From Paenibacillus agaridevorans (GTDB taxonomy: Bacteria; Bacillota; Bacilli; Paenibacillales; Paenibacillaceae), in the NCBI RefSeq assembly GCF_003112455.1, contig NZ_BDQX01000068.1:1-33956 (forward strand): DNA of 33,956 bases, given 5' to 3'. The position numbers and the translations under genes were made by a program. How positions within the stretch are numbered: the stretch's first letter is position 1; the number at the start of each line of letters is the position of its first letter. The notes below the pieces were generated by a model. The model made no database searches and was not told where the DNA came from. It saw only the letters and a program-made list of their open reading frames with translations. Positions 9,001 through 14,998 of this stretch are shown in pieces.

Positions 9001-9631
9001 AGGTAGATATGATGCTGCTACGGGCACGGTCAAAATGACGCTTCGTCATTTCTCAAACTATGTTATTGCCTATAACAATAAAAAGTTTGCAGATGTACTG
9101 AGCACAAGCTGGTATGCAAGTGCGGTACAATTTGTAGCGGCGCGTCAGCTTTTCAATGGGGTTGCAGAAGGTGAATTTGCTCCAAATAAAGCAATGACAA
9201 GAGCCATGTTTGCTACGGTCCTTGCCAATATGGAGAATGCCGACTTAACAAGCTACAAAACATCGGAATTTACGGATGTGGATATCAACGCTTGGTATGG
9301 CTCCGTCATTGCTTGGGCGGCAGATAAAAACATTGTTTCCGGTGTAGGAAATAGCAAGTTTGATCCAAATGCATCCATTACTCGCGAGCAAATGGCAGTG
9401 ATGCTTCATAACTACATCGAATATAAAGGTATTACATTAGAAAGCACTAGCCCGCCAGCCTTTGCTGATGCAAGCACAGTTAGTGTTTGGGCGAAGGATG
9501 CAGTGGCCAAGATTCAAAGTTATGGCTTAATAAGCGGCGTTGGCAACAATACTTTTGCACCATCTGCAAATGCCAATAGAGCAAGCGTGGCGACTATATT
9601 TACAAATCTTATTAAAGCTTTAATTAAGTAA
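3086..9631 (+). CDS. Giant SLH-anchored surface protein with two metallophosphoesterase domains and GLUG-like repeats
   Basis: 2181 aa, secreted and cell-wall bound. Order: signal peptide (1-33, ending ASA); purple-acid-phosphatase-like FN3 domain (~45-150); metallophosphoesterase 1 (~158-350) with PDTQ, GDIVEDG, GNHDG, FHAPP and HGHEHAYAR; second FN3-like domain (~500-600); metallophosphoesterase 2 (~609-832) with SDAQ, GDQVNFG, GNHEFDG, FHKTLFG and GHDHIYAR; Ig-like segment (~950-1035); two GLUG-like repeats (~1043-1353, ~1354-1677); InlB-type B-repeat (~1680-1757); Gly/Asp/Asn-rich linker; Ala/Val-rich beta domain (~1788-1997); three SLH domains (~1998-2181). Both phosphoesterase domains keep the two-metal ligand set, so both may hydrolyse phosphate esters. 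SLH domains bind pyruvylated secondary wall polymer. ATG 3086 follows AGGAG at 3071-3075. Single-gene unit between terminators; substrate unknown, phosphate scavenging is a guess. Confidence 0.93.
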   Translation: MNQVKKAMSKITIVILAVLITISGIVTPNTASAAAPAGVPSQMTMGLAGGAEPGKSAMSFNWVTDPKVTDSEIVYGTSPTLTDGVSVSATMSTPKEEDIIISNTKRPNEFTPINSFNVVIRDLTPEQEYFYKVGNETDGYSAVASFTAAADPAKNKPFSFVVTPDTQGYDVKSYENTAKMFDHIKEKEADAAFLLHTGDIVEDGNSSYEWQYFFDAAQNLLDTMPIVATPGNHDGYAYDRDFIQYKARFDYSSLKKPDGLSEASQGTVYSFEYGDALFISLNSYAVTSEDRKIQWDFLAEEANNTSKAWKIVYFHAPPYDPGASHYALDNVTGKKLTDAGIDLVLHGHEHAYARSTLKTTSTDPGKGSIENVPFGEAPTYVIGGSVYNYAYSLNATEDTSWNDFFYDLRINKSSSGGGSIHSPGVYSKVEVSSNAITYKAYYKALGEDKPFYVIDEFNIVKSGEKITQPTGGDEAPTSVTYMYDNFNEQTRKSEKDEYIARFNWVTPVTTTSSQLFYAKKSDFEKNGKFTNLVLGTNFTVDLRSNVENLNYTGAGVEYSVEPVQSHKAETAVLEPDTEYVYSVGDGFQNVTSVTNPASFKTPASNLDTFNFNWISDAQANDTRGYEATLNSYMNMSKKALTQAFTDFPDASFVLSSGDQVNFGFDTWEWDAFFEANQELFSKVPLYMATGNHEFDGAGNKWANNSWAPVDPALQNFLGRHNPPKNGVSFYGGGNGTERMVSGMTKLQHESSNYYFIYGDTLFLVMDYQDQSSKEQIKAQQDWMKSVVKQNPTKWRVGMFHKTLFGYRMPTPVASWTDAFDEAGIDIVLMGHDHIYARTKLFASGQVVLDYGDGTTYLTNYSANKDNRGAMYKQDPGNPAIAYIDVREVGRGYANISISPDEIRVTSKGFDKEDILQTGDSDVLVTNKPRTYDLEGWKYPAVPQEVNEFTVTNISLTGVAKEGQNLHASITPSSATASIQWERSTNGTTWTPIEGATSSQYKIKDTDVDSFLRAVATGTGFYNGVAASAATAKVTGLGGNTAEAIKIGTADELVALSKGFGTPNYPVDGRYVLSADIDMSGVEFSAIGGGTAPISFVGTFEGNGHTIRNLTIESSGSLVGFFSYIGTGGKVINLKLDHVDITGGNHTGAIAGLSTGTIENSTVNGKVTGKSNTGGIVGVLHGGTLQNSAVTATVYGDPAGGLIGGTNYVAPLTKKDEVTGNIILNNYVAGTVSGPAGGGYIGAIVGDMGGSSGSLLQTFHGNAVTNEVIGANPGKFAGYWSSGRPIIDKNQVNYYDSGKLSTSGIPAAATIGKSASDFVLQATYEALGWDFENIWEWDETNHVPLLRAIPAEVEVGIVQIGTASELAALSAGFGTTAYPIDGNYELTAHIDMSGVDFSAIGGGDHPTSFIGTFDGKGYTISNLTIEGDENNTGFFSYIGTGGKVINLKLNHVNIKGNNNTGAIAGTSMGTIENSSVDGEVRGGSYTGGVVGLLHAGTLQNSAVTAAVYGKTVGGLIGGSNWNSSDSPIIAKDSTTGKVIVNNYVAGAVYGLGSYEAALIGDMGGSSGSLLQTLHGNVLVNDVYDATGAENVKSENIGAYWSGSRPIIDSDPINYFDNGKLSTTGLPSGIVPAFVGKSASDLTQQAAFEGLGWNFTNIWEWDEVKNIPVLRGMPIDEEVVASALTVTGATILVDGNVTDNRSQIEENKQVTVTAVVPSGKRFVKWTAEGLENESYTANPLLFTMPANEVTLTAIYEDIPGSGGNGGDGGDGSGNGNPGTVTPTPEAPKTQENIITVTAEFVQTSAGRTAVAALTEQAVEDAVAFAKTANGAKNTVEIKVEAPAGAKAVEVAIPQKSMTAVADAQLAGLTIATAVASITFDVTAVKAIAEAAKADIKVSVSAVDPSTLSVSATTKAQLMGRPVFDFTVMSGDEKISSFNGGNASIVVPYTLKSGENADAIVVYYLDESGNLENVLGRYDAATGTVKMTLRHFSNYVIAYNNKKFADVLSTSWYASAVQFVAARQLFNGVAEGEFAPNKAMTRAMFATVLANMENADLTSYKTSEFTDVDINAWYGSVIAWAADKNIVSGVGNSKFDPNASITREQMAVMLHNYIEYKGITLESTSPPAFADASTVSVWAKDAVAKIQSYGLISGVGNNTFAPSANANRASVATIFTNLIKALIK
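6212..8103 (+). repeat. Two tandem ~310-aa GLUG-like repeats inside the surface protein
   Basis: Unit 1 (about 6212-7144) and unit 2 (about 7147-8103) share long near-identical blocks: IGTA.ELAALS, DIDMSGV.FSAIGGG, GFFSYIGTGGKVINLKL, TLQNSAVTA, GDMGGSSGSLLQT and NIWEWDE. Each unit is built of short glycine-rich beta strands, as in GLUG/beta-solenoid adhesion regions. The similarity indicates an internal duplication. Confidence 0.8.
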
Positions 9632-9642
9632 ATGAAATAAAA

Positions 9643-9696
9643 AAGGAGACATCTCCTGCGTCATTGCGAAAATGACCGGGGATTGTCTCTTTTTTT
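9643..9696 (+). terminator. Rho-independent terminator after the SLH protein gene
   Basis: GGAGACA (9645-9651) pairs with TGTCTCT (9684-9690, one G-T pair). An imperfect inner arm (CTCCTGCGTCAT against ATGACCGGGGA) follows, and T tracts cover 9689-9696. It begins a dozen bases after the stop codon. Confidence 0.65.
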
Positions 9697-9736
9697 GTTA
9701 TGTTTGCGTCGTCGGCTTTTGAACTCAGAATTTCAG

Positions 9737-9957
9737 TTAATCTATACTGATGTGACGTCTACTTTCTTGACCAGAACCATATTCCTTCAGGTAGGCAAGG
9801 TAGTCGTCACGCCCGATCATGGATTTGGCATCTTCCCAGTATGGCAACAAATTAACGAAGCCGAATCGAGTGCCCCCATGCTTGCCGATGTCCGGGGATC
9901 CTGCAAAATCATGTCCACCTGTTTTTTTCTGCACCAGTCCAGAATCAAAGTCAGATA
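9737..9957 (-). pseudogene. Possible C-terminal remnant of a degraded gene downstream of the GH4 operon
   Basis: On the minus strand, directly after the GH4 stop codon, a frame runs about 73 codons to a stop near 9737 (ending ESRRHISID). Its residues look like real protein, not random translation: GGHDFAGSPDIGKHGG, then FGFVNLLPYWEDAKSM and DDYLAYLKEYG. There is no good ribosome binding site, and the only possible start is a GTG at 9934. I read it as the tail of a gene whose 5' part was lost when the GH4 gene came to lie next to it. I cannot name the family. A genuine small gene is possible but less likely. Confidence 0.35.
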
Positions 9958-11370
9958 TTATTTAGCCAACTCTCCGAACCGGGAAAAGATCGCGAGCGCT
10001 GGATCAATAGGAGCTTCGGCGCGTTGTACGTTCGCCGGGATGTGAACTGTCGGCGTCGGGCGAGGGCGGCGGCTTTCGAATTGCGGTAGCCATTCCGCTT
10101 CCGCATCGAGCATTTCGGTGACCATGTCGCGAATTTCTTTCAAGGTCAGCACGGAGGACGTCAGCGGATCGAGGGCGATCGCCTGGACGACCGTCTCCGG
10201 ATCGCCGGATTTCGCAGCGAGTACGGCCAAGCGCTGCACGTTGATATTTGTCATATTCAGCGCCGCGCATTGCGGTGGGAGCTCGCCGACGATGGTCCGG
10301 TGAATGCCGGTTCTATCGGCGAACACGAGGCCTTCCGCGCAGCAATCGTCCGGCAAGTTCGCGATCATGCCCTTGTTGCGGAGGTTGCCGCTGAACTTGA
10401 ACGGTTTGCCCGTTTCGAGCGCTTCGATGATATAAGCGCAGTACTCAATGCTCCGTGGAGGCAGGTCAGCCGGCTCGTCGGCAAGCAAGTCGGTTTCCTT
10501 GTACTTGTCCGCCACGTAGGTGCACCAGTTGTAATATGCGCCTGTTTCACCGCCGAAACCGGGCTCATCGCAGTACAGCTCGAGCGCCTTGGAGCTATGG
10601 CGGAACCATGGCACGTACTCGGACAAGTGTCCCGTCGACTCCGTCATGAAGTATCCGAAGTGGCGGAACACCTCGCCGCGTACCTTCTCGTTGACGTAGA
10701 ATTCCGGTAATTCGAACTTCTCGCGCAAGACCGGGTAAAGATCCTTGCCATTGTGCTCGATTTTCAAGAACCAGCCCATATGATTGATACCGCCGGTAAT
10801 GATGTCGATTTCTTCTTTCGGAATGCCGGTATAGCCGGAGATGAGATCCAGCGTCGTCTGTACGCCATGGCATAAACCGACGTACTCGATATTCGTTTCG
10901 CCGAGCGCCCAGCAGATCATCGCCATTGGATTAACGTAGTTGAGCAGTATCGCTTTCGGACAAAGCTCTTCCATATCTTTGGCGATATCGAGGATGACAG
11001 GAATGCTTCGGAGAGCTCGGAATACGCCTCCGGGTCCGAGCGTGTCGCCGATACATTGGTCGACGCCGTATTTAAGCGGAATTTTGTAATCGAGCTCGAA
11101 AGCGGAGAGACCGCCGACTTGGAACGAGCAGATGACATAATTCGCTCCAACGAGCGCTTCGCGACGGTCCGTTGTGATCGTTGTCTTCGCCTTCAGGCCG
11201 TTAGCCTCAATAACACGGTCGATATAGGCTTTGACTTGCGACGTCTTCGTAGTCGAAGGAGCCATCAAGACGAATTCTGTTTCCTCCAAAGCTTTCGTTG
11301 CCATAATATCCAGAATAAGTGTTTTACAGAATACGACGCTTCCCGCGCCGATAATTGCGACTTTTCTCAT
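9958..11370 (-). CDS. Glycoside hydrolase family 4 (MelA-like NAD-dependent alpha-glycosidase)
   Basis: 470-aa cytoplasmic enzyme. GH4 glycosidases use NAD+ and a divalent metal to oxidise C3 of the sugar transiently, eliminate the aglycone and add water. Seen here: N-terminal dinucleotide loop GAGSVVF (8-14), GDTLGPGGVFRALRSIP (~108-124), NYVNPMAM (144-151), metal/active-site motif CHGV (C167, H168), and INHMGW (195-200). Length and block order match MelA more closely than the 6-phospho-glycosidases. The CHGV form differs from CHSV of classical alpha-glucosidases/galactosidases, so the substrate may be a uronide; this is uncertain. After the second Rossmann strand, LMAPS stands where relatives usually have LMDID. 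ATG 11370 has AAGGAGG upstream. Last gene of a three-gene operon, 18 bases after the Gfo/Idh/MocA gene. Confidence 0.88.
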   Translation of the reverse strand: MRKVAIIGAGSVVFCKTLILDIMATKALEETEFVLMAPSTTKTSQVKAYIDRVIEANGLKAKTTITTDRREALVGANYVICSFQVGGLSAFELDYKIPLKYGVDQCIGDTLGPGGVFRALRSIPVILDIAKDMEELCPKAILLNYVNPMAMICWALGETNIEYVGLCHGVQTTLDLISGYTGIPKEEIDIITGGINHMGWFLKIEHNGKDLYPVLREKFELPEFYVNEKVRGEVFRHFGYFMTESTGHLSEYVPWFRHSSKALELYCDEPGFGGETGAYYNWCTYVADKYKETDLLADEPADLPPRSIEYCAYIIEALETGKPFKFSGNLRNKGMIANLPDDCCAEGLVFADRTGIHRTIVGELPPQCAALNMTNINVQRLAVLAAKSGDPETVVQAIALDPLTSSVLTLKEIRDMVTEMLDAEAEWLPQFESRRPRPTPTVHIPANVQRAEAPIDPALAIFSRFGELAK

Positions 11371-11388
11371 CGATGCTCCTCCTTGAAA

Positions 11389-12447
11389 TTAGGAATAGGT
11401 GCGAATCATGTAGTCCGTATATTGCCTAGCTATGACCAGGTCCTTCAAAGCGTCCTGCGCGTCGCTTGGCGCCGGGCGCTCTCTGCGTACGGCAGCAAGG
11501 AAATTCCGGGCTTGATTGCGCATCGCGGATATGTTCGGAAGCGAGGGTTGGATTGTAGAAGGAAGCTCGATTTCTTTGTTGTCCTTCATTACAGTCAAAA
11601 CCCCGGCGCACTGACGCGCGAGCGGAGGAGGCAAGTCCACTCGGACGAAGCTATTCGTGAATGCAACCAATATGCTTTCGTGCCATGCGTCACTCGTATG
11701 GTAGGGCGCCATTTCCAACGTAACGGTTACACCGCTGTCACTTTCGCCCGCGAGCAGCACGCCTTTGCGATCCGCGTAAGTGATGCGGAAGCTTTCGCCG
11801 AGGAAAAAGCGGATGGCATTCACTTGATGAATGTAGTAGTTAACGAAAATGTCGAGCACATTCGTCTGCTCGTCCGAATAATCCGATGGACCTGCTTCGC
11901 GATCGATGTGCGGGTAAGGTTCATCGGAATTAAGAGGATGATCGGCACCACCGATCCAATCGCCCGGTGGCATGGTGATCCGAATGTAGCGCATTTCTCC
12001 GTAATCGCCGGAAGCTTTCCACTCGTCGACGATTTGTTTAGCGCGCTCCATAGAGGGATCTGATCTTTTGTGATAGCCCACCATGTGGAGGGTACCGTGC
12101 TCTTCGCCGATTCGAACGAGTTCGGTGCCAGCTTCGACGGTGAGTGTCAGCGGTTTCTCGGTAAAGACGGGAATCCCCGCTCGCAAAATGTCGGGGATGA
12201 TCGCCTTATGGCTGCGGAATTGCTGCGGAGCCACGATCGCGTCGACTTTCGCTTTTTCGATCAGCTCCAATTGGTTATTATACACTTCCGGCACTCCGTA
12301 ACGGTCCGCAACCAATTGCGCCAATATAGGTCTAGGTTCCGCCAGCGCAACAACCTCGCACTCTTCCTTCAATACCGCGTAATTGCTTAGGTGCGCCATC
12401 TGGCCCATGCCGCCGACGCCGACGAATCCGATTCTGAGTTTGGTCAT
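11389..12447 (-). CDS. Gfo/Idh/MocA family NAD(P)-dependent oxidoreductase
   Basis: 352-aa cytoplasmic sugar or cyclitol dehydrogenase. N-terminal Rossmann motif GFVGVGGMGQ near residue 7; EKPLTL near 102-107 supplies the catalytic-domain Lys-Pro found in this family; a His in NYYIHQVNAIRFF (~210-222) fits the usual substrate-proximal position. Family members oxidise or reduce a secondary hydroxyl of sugars, inositols or sugar acids. Start choice: ATG 12453 overlaps the stop of the upstream gene (ATGA) but sits only about one base from AAGGAG, whereas ATG 12447 has the ideal 7-base spacing, so I use 12447; the alternative adds MN. It lies between the propeller gene and GH4, so the three products probably work on the same imported sugar. 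The exact substrate cannot be read from sequence. Confidence 0.87.
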   Translation of the reverse strand: MTKLRIGFVGVGGMGQMAHLSNYAVLKEECEVVALAEPRPILAQLVADRYGVPEVYNNQLELIEKAKVDAIVAPQQFRSHKAIIPDILRAGIPVFTEKPLTLTVEAGTELVRIGEEHGTLHMVGYHKRSDPSMERAKQIVDEWKASGDYGEMRYIRITMPPGDWIGGADHPLNSDEPYPHIDREAGPSDYSDEQTNVLDIFVNYYIHQVNAIRFFLGESFRITYADRKGVLLAGESDSGVTVTLEMAPYHTSDAWHESILVAFTNSFVRVDLPPPLARQCAGVLTVMKDNKEIELPSTIQPSLPNISAMRNQARNFLAAVRRERPAPSDAQDALKDLVIARQYTDYMIRTYS

Positions 12448-12449
12448 GT

Positions 12450-13538
12450 TCATTCTCCTTGAGGTCCTAAATTTTCAAATAAATACAGGCCATCTTTACC
12501 TGGTGCAACGATATCTGGGTAACCGTTGCCGTTCAAATCCTGCACCCAGAAGTAAATGCCGGCTCCTGATGCTTCTCCCGCAGGACCAAAATCGATGACG
12601 TGCTTCTCGAACTTTCCTTTGAGAATCTTGTAGTAATACAAGCCGATCGGATCGTGCGCGCCGGGGTCGCCGTCATTGTGGGCCCGGTAGCGTTTCCCTG
12701 TTATAAGTTCGACTTCGCCGTCGCCGTCGAGGTCCGAGAGCCAAAGGTCATGAAACTGCGAACCGGACATGTCGATTTCGTGCTTGATCCAGGTCCTCGT
12801 TCCGTTGGAATCAAGCAGATGCTCGTACCAATGCAACCCATAATCGTGAGCTTGCCCTACGATCAGGTCCGTCAAGCCGTTCCCTGTGACATCGTAGCCA
12901 AGAACGGGAACGCTGGCAGAGCCGAGAGAGAATTCCTGGTGGAAGGTCCATAAACCAGAAAATGGATCTTCAGGATGCTCCAGCCAACCGTCGCAGAGAA
13001 CGACATCCATGCGCCCGTTGCCGGTGATGTCGGCGAAACCCATACCGTGTCCACTAGCGTCGGTTCCGATGACGAATTTCTCGAATTTCGCCGTTCCTCG
13101 TCCATCGACGCCGTGAATTAACTTATAGAAGGCTTGCGGCGCCCCTGGCGTATTCGGGAAAATTTCCGGAACTCCACATCCGTCGATATCCAAATAACGG
13201 ATCGTCTCGATCGAGCCGCAATGATCGATATCGATCGTTTCCCACGCGACGCCTTCTTTGCCGGGGTTTTTACGCCATCTTAGCGTTTCTCCCCACCATG
13301 CGCCCGTAATGATGTCGGGAAGACCGTCTCCGTCGACATCCATCGGGTAGTCGGAGAAATCGTCATGGTACTCGCTGATCGCGAGAACATCGCAAATGAA
13401 ATGTTTGCGGACGTAGTCCGGCCCTTCATACCAATAGGCGCCACTGATGATATCGGGGATGCCGTCGCCGTTGACGTCGAATACCGCGCATGCTTCGTAT
13501 TTTTCGTCCGACACTCGTCTTTTTTCAAACTGAATCAT
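12450..13538 (-). CDS. Cytoplasmic VCBS/FG-GAP repeat beta-propeller protein
   Basis: 362 aa with no signal peptide or membrane segment, unusual because most FG-GAP/VCBS proteins are secreted. Seven calcium-loop-like motifs are spread evenly: DVNGDGIPD (21-29), DVDGDGLPD (67-75), then DIDGCGVPE, DITGNGRMD, DVTGNGLTD, DLDGDGEVE and DLNGNGYPD. Seven loops suggest a seven-bladed propeller. Repeated GAYWYEGPD/GAWWGE-type aromatic segments near the loops could line a sugar site. Fungal aldos-2-ulose dehydratase uses a propeller of this general kind to eliminate water from keto-sugars; a lyase or isomerase role here is only an inference. The ribosome binding site before ATG 13538 is weak (GGGG at 13545-13548). 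First gene of the minus-strand operon; its stop overlaps the longer Gfo start, so translation may be coupled. Confidence 0.8.
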   Translation of the reverse strand: MIQFEKRRVSDEKYEACAVFDVNGDGIPDIISGAYWYEGPDYVRKHFICDVLAISEYHDDFSDYPMDVDGDGLPDIITGAWWGETLRWRKNPGKEGVAWETIDIDHCGSIETIRYLDIDGCGVPEIFPNTPGAPQAFYKLIHGVDGRGTAKFEKFVIGTDASGHGMGFADITGNGRMDVVLCDGWLEHPEDPFSGLWTFHQEFSLGSASVPVLGYDVTGNGLTDLIVGQAHDYGLHWYEHLLDSNGTRTWIKHEIDMSGSQFHDLWLSDLDGDGEVELITGKRYRAHNDGDPGAHDPIGLYYYKILKGKFEKHVIDFGPAGEASGAGIYFWVQDLNGNGYPDIVAPGKDGLYLFENLGPQGE

Positions 13539-13570
13539 GGTTTACCCCATTTCAATTGTAATGTTGAATC

Positions 13571-13598
13571 TTGCAATGAGGAGCATGAACCCTATAAA
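13571..13598 (+). promoter_or_regulatory. Candidate sigma-A promoter of the AraC regulator gene
   Basis: TTGCAA (13571-13576) and TATAAA (13593-13598) are separated by 16 bases, about 115 bases before the AraC start and inside the divergent intergenic region. No equally good promoter is visible for the minus-strand operon. Confidence 0.35.
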
Positions 13599-13643
13599 GT
13601 AATGAACAAGGGGAACGCTCTTTAATATCTTTAAGTTAGCGAA

Positions 13644-13657
13644 TGTAAGTGGTTTCA
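13644..13657. promoter_or_regulatory. Candidate catabolite-repression (cre-like) site
   Basis: TGTAAGTGGTTTCA matches the CcpA operator consensus TGWNANCGNTNWCA except that the central CG is TG. It lies downstream of the candidate AraC promoter, where CcpA could act as a roadblock, and within reach of the divergent GH4 operon. The core mismatch makes it weak. Confidence 0.3.
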
Positions 13658-13712
13658 ACAATGGCTAAGGTTGCTTTGTTTACTATCGATTCTTGCTTAT
13701 GGAGGCTTCAGT

Positions 13713-14543
13713 ATGGATAATGGAACGATCTTTATTTCTTCGCCTCGCTTGATCGGCGGAAGCTCGAGTCGCAACGATGAAAGTCACCCTTTTCATTTCG
13801 ATTTGCACAAACACGATATTTTCAGCGAAATGTTGTTGATCGAGAAGGGGGAAGGCCGATTCGAAGTCGGCGGCACGACGATCGAAGGGAAAGAGGGGAT
13901 GCTTCTTTTTTACCAGAGAGGAATATGGCACCGCGAGGATTCACTTAAGCACCCCTTTCATTCCATCTATATTGGATTCGATAATTTGAGAATCCGTCGT
14001 CTGGAGAATGATTTCTTTTTCGATCGAGATGCGGTTCCGGTGCTTCATCTGGGAGAACATTTTCCCGTCGTCCGAAGCTTAATGTTGAAATGTCTGGATG
14101 CCTTTTATAGCAATGAACCGGAATCAAGGACAATAGCCGATCATTTGCTCGGGATCCTCTTCGCCAAGTTATCGGGGATTGCCCATTACAAGGGACAAAA
14201 CGATAAAACAGAACGAGCCGGAGGGGATGCGGTGTTAACCGCGCGCAGATATATCGAGGAACGCTACCGCGAGCCGATTACGCTCGATCGTTTGGCCGAA
14301 GTCGCTTATGTGAACAAATATTATTTGGCACATTCTTTCAAAGAACAGCTGGGTCAAAGCCCGATTCAATTTTTAATTAGATATCGGCTGGAAGTCGCAT
14401 GTTATTACTTAAGGGCGACCGAACGCTCCATAGGTGAAATCGCCGAACAAGTCGGGTATCAGAGCGAACCGTCCTTCTACCATCTCTTTCGAAGAGTTAT
14501 CGGAGTGACGCCGTTGCAGTATCGGGACGGGAGAAAAGAGTAG
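13713..14543 (+). CDS. AraC family transcriptional regulator
   Basis: 276 aa. The N-terminal half (to about residue 150) has a cupin-like sugar-sensing pattern: FHFDLHKHDIFSEMLLIEKG, then EVGGTTIEGKEGMLLFYQRG. The C-terminal ~100 residues carry two helix-turn-helix motifs: ITLDRLAEVAYVNKYYLAHSFKE and the family signature SIGEIAEQVGYQSEPSFYHLFRR, followed by GVTPLQYR. The frame opens at TTG 13671, but ATG 13713 has GGAGG at 13701-13705 with 7-base spacing and is the clear start. It is divergent from the propeller/Gfo/GH4 operon and upstream of an Lpl-type importer and secreted glycosidase, so it most likely activates one or both in response to a sugar. The inducer is unknown. Confidence 0.9.
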   Translation: MDNGTIFISSPRLIGGSSSRNDESHPFHFDLHKHDIFSEMLLIEKGEGRFEVGGTTIEGKEGMLLFYQRGIWHREDSLKHPFHSIYIGFDNLRIRRLENDFFFDRDAVPVLHLGEHFPVVRSLMLKCLDAFYSNEPESRTIADHLLGILFAKLSGIAHYKGQNDKTERAGGDAVLTARRYIEERYREPITLDRLAEVAYVNKYYLAHSFKEQLGQSPIQFLIRYRLEVACYYLRATERSIGEIAEQVGYQSEPSFYHLFRRVIGVTPLQYRDGRKE

Positions 14544-14635
14544 GGTAATTTGAGATTAAATAAGCCGCTAATCGCTGGTTGCTTGCGAAATGATCATGGA
14601 GCGCTTTATGCTAAAAAGCAAAAACGGAAGGTATC

Positions 14636-14767
14636 ATGGCCGCAGTCCCTCCTGAACGGGTTAAGATTATCAATTATCTTGGAAATTCTGCGGCAGGGCG
14701 ACTCCCAAGCCCGAGCGGGGAATTTAAACTCAATCTGGACTCGCGAACTCATCTAAGCGTTAAATAA
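14636..14767 (+). CDS. Possible small ORF, 43 aa
   Basis: ATG 14636 preceded by GGAAGG opens 43 codons (MAAVPPERVKIINYLG, later LPSPSGEFKLNLDSR) ending at TAA 14765-14767. The composition looks more protein-like than the overlapping frames, but I recognise no family and there is no membrane segment. It may instead be a leftover piece of a larger gene. Confidence 0.2.
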   Translation: MAAVPPERVKIINYLGNSAAGRLPSPSGEFKLNLDSRTHLSVK

Positions 14768-14969
14768 TGAAAGAATAGCGGATTGCCCGATAAGGGCTCT
14801 CCGTTATAACTGCGATGTATTTCCTGTGTTGATTGTATGCATGGCTAAGTAAAGTGGGGAAGTTACATGATTTTTATAAGTAGGACACGTAAACCCCAAT
14901 CAAATCATATTTATAATACTTAATATACTATAGTCGTGTTTTTTTATAAATTCATTCATAAAAGTTCTA

Positions 14970-14998
14970 TTGACACCACGAATTAAAGAATATAGTAT
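14970..14998 (+). promoter_or_regulatory. Sigma-A promoter of the Lpl-type importer operon
   Basis: A perfect -35 TTGACA (14970-14975), a 17-base spacer and -10 TAGTAT (14993-14998) lie 46 bases before the first permease gene. This is the best promoter in the window. The AT-rich DNA upstream could act as an UP element or hold the AraC binding site. Confidence 0.7.

Noticed and set aside
9683..10045. 120-codon plus-strand frame after the SLH gene
   Set aside because: It begins inside the terminator and overlaps the GH4 gene on the other strand; composition is not protein-like.
11056..12063. 335-codon plus-strand open frame
   Set aside because: Lies opposite the GH4 and Gfo/Idh/MocA genes, both of which have clear motifs; no ribosome binding site and Arg/Cys-rich composition.
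14550..14756. 68-codon plus-strand frame after the AraC gene
   Set aside because: No ribosome binding site or recognisable motif, and it overlaps a more protein-like small frame.
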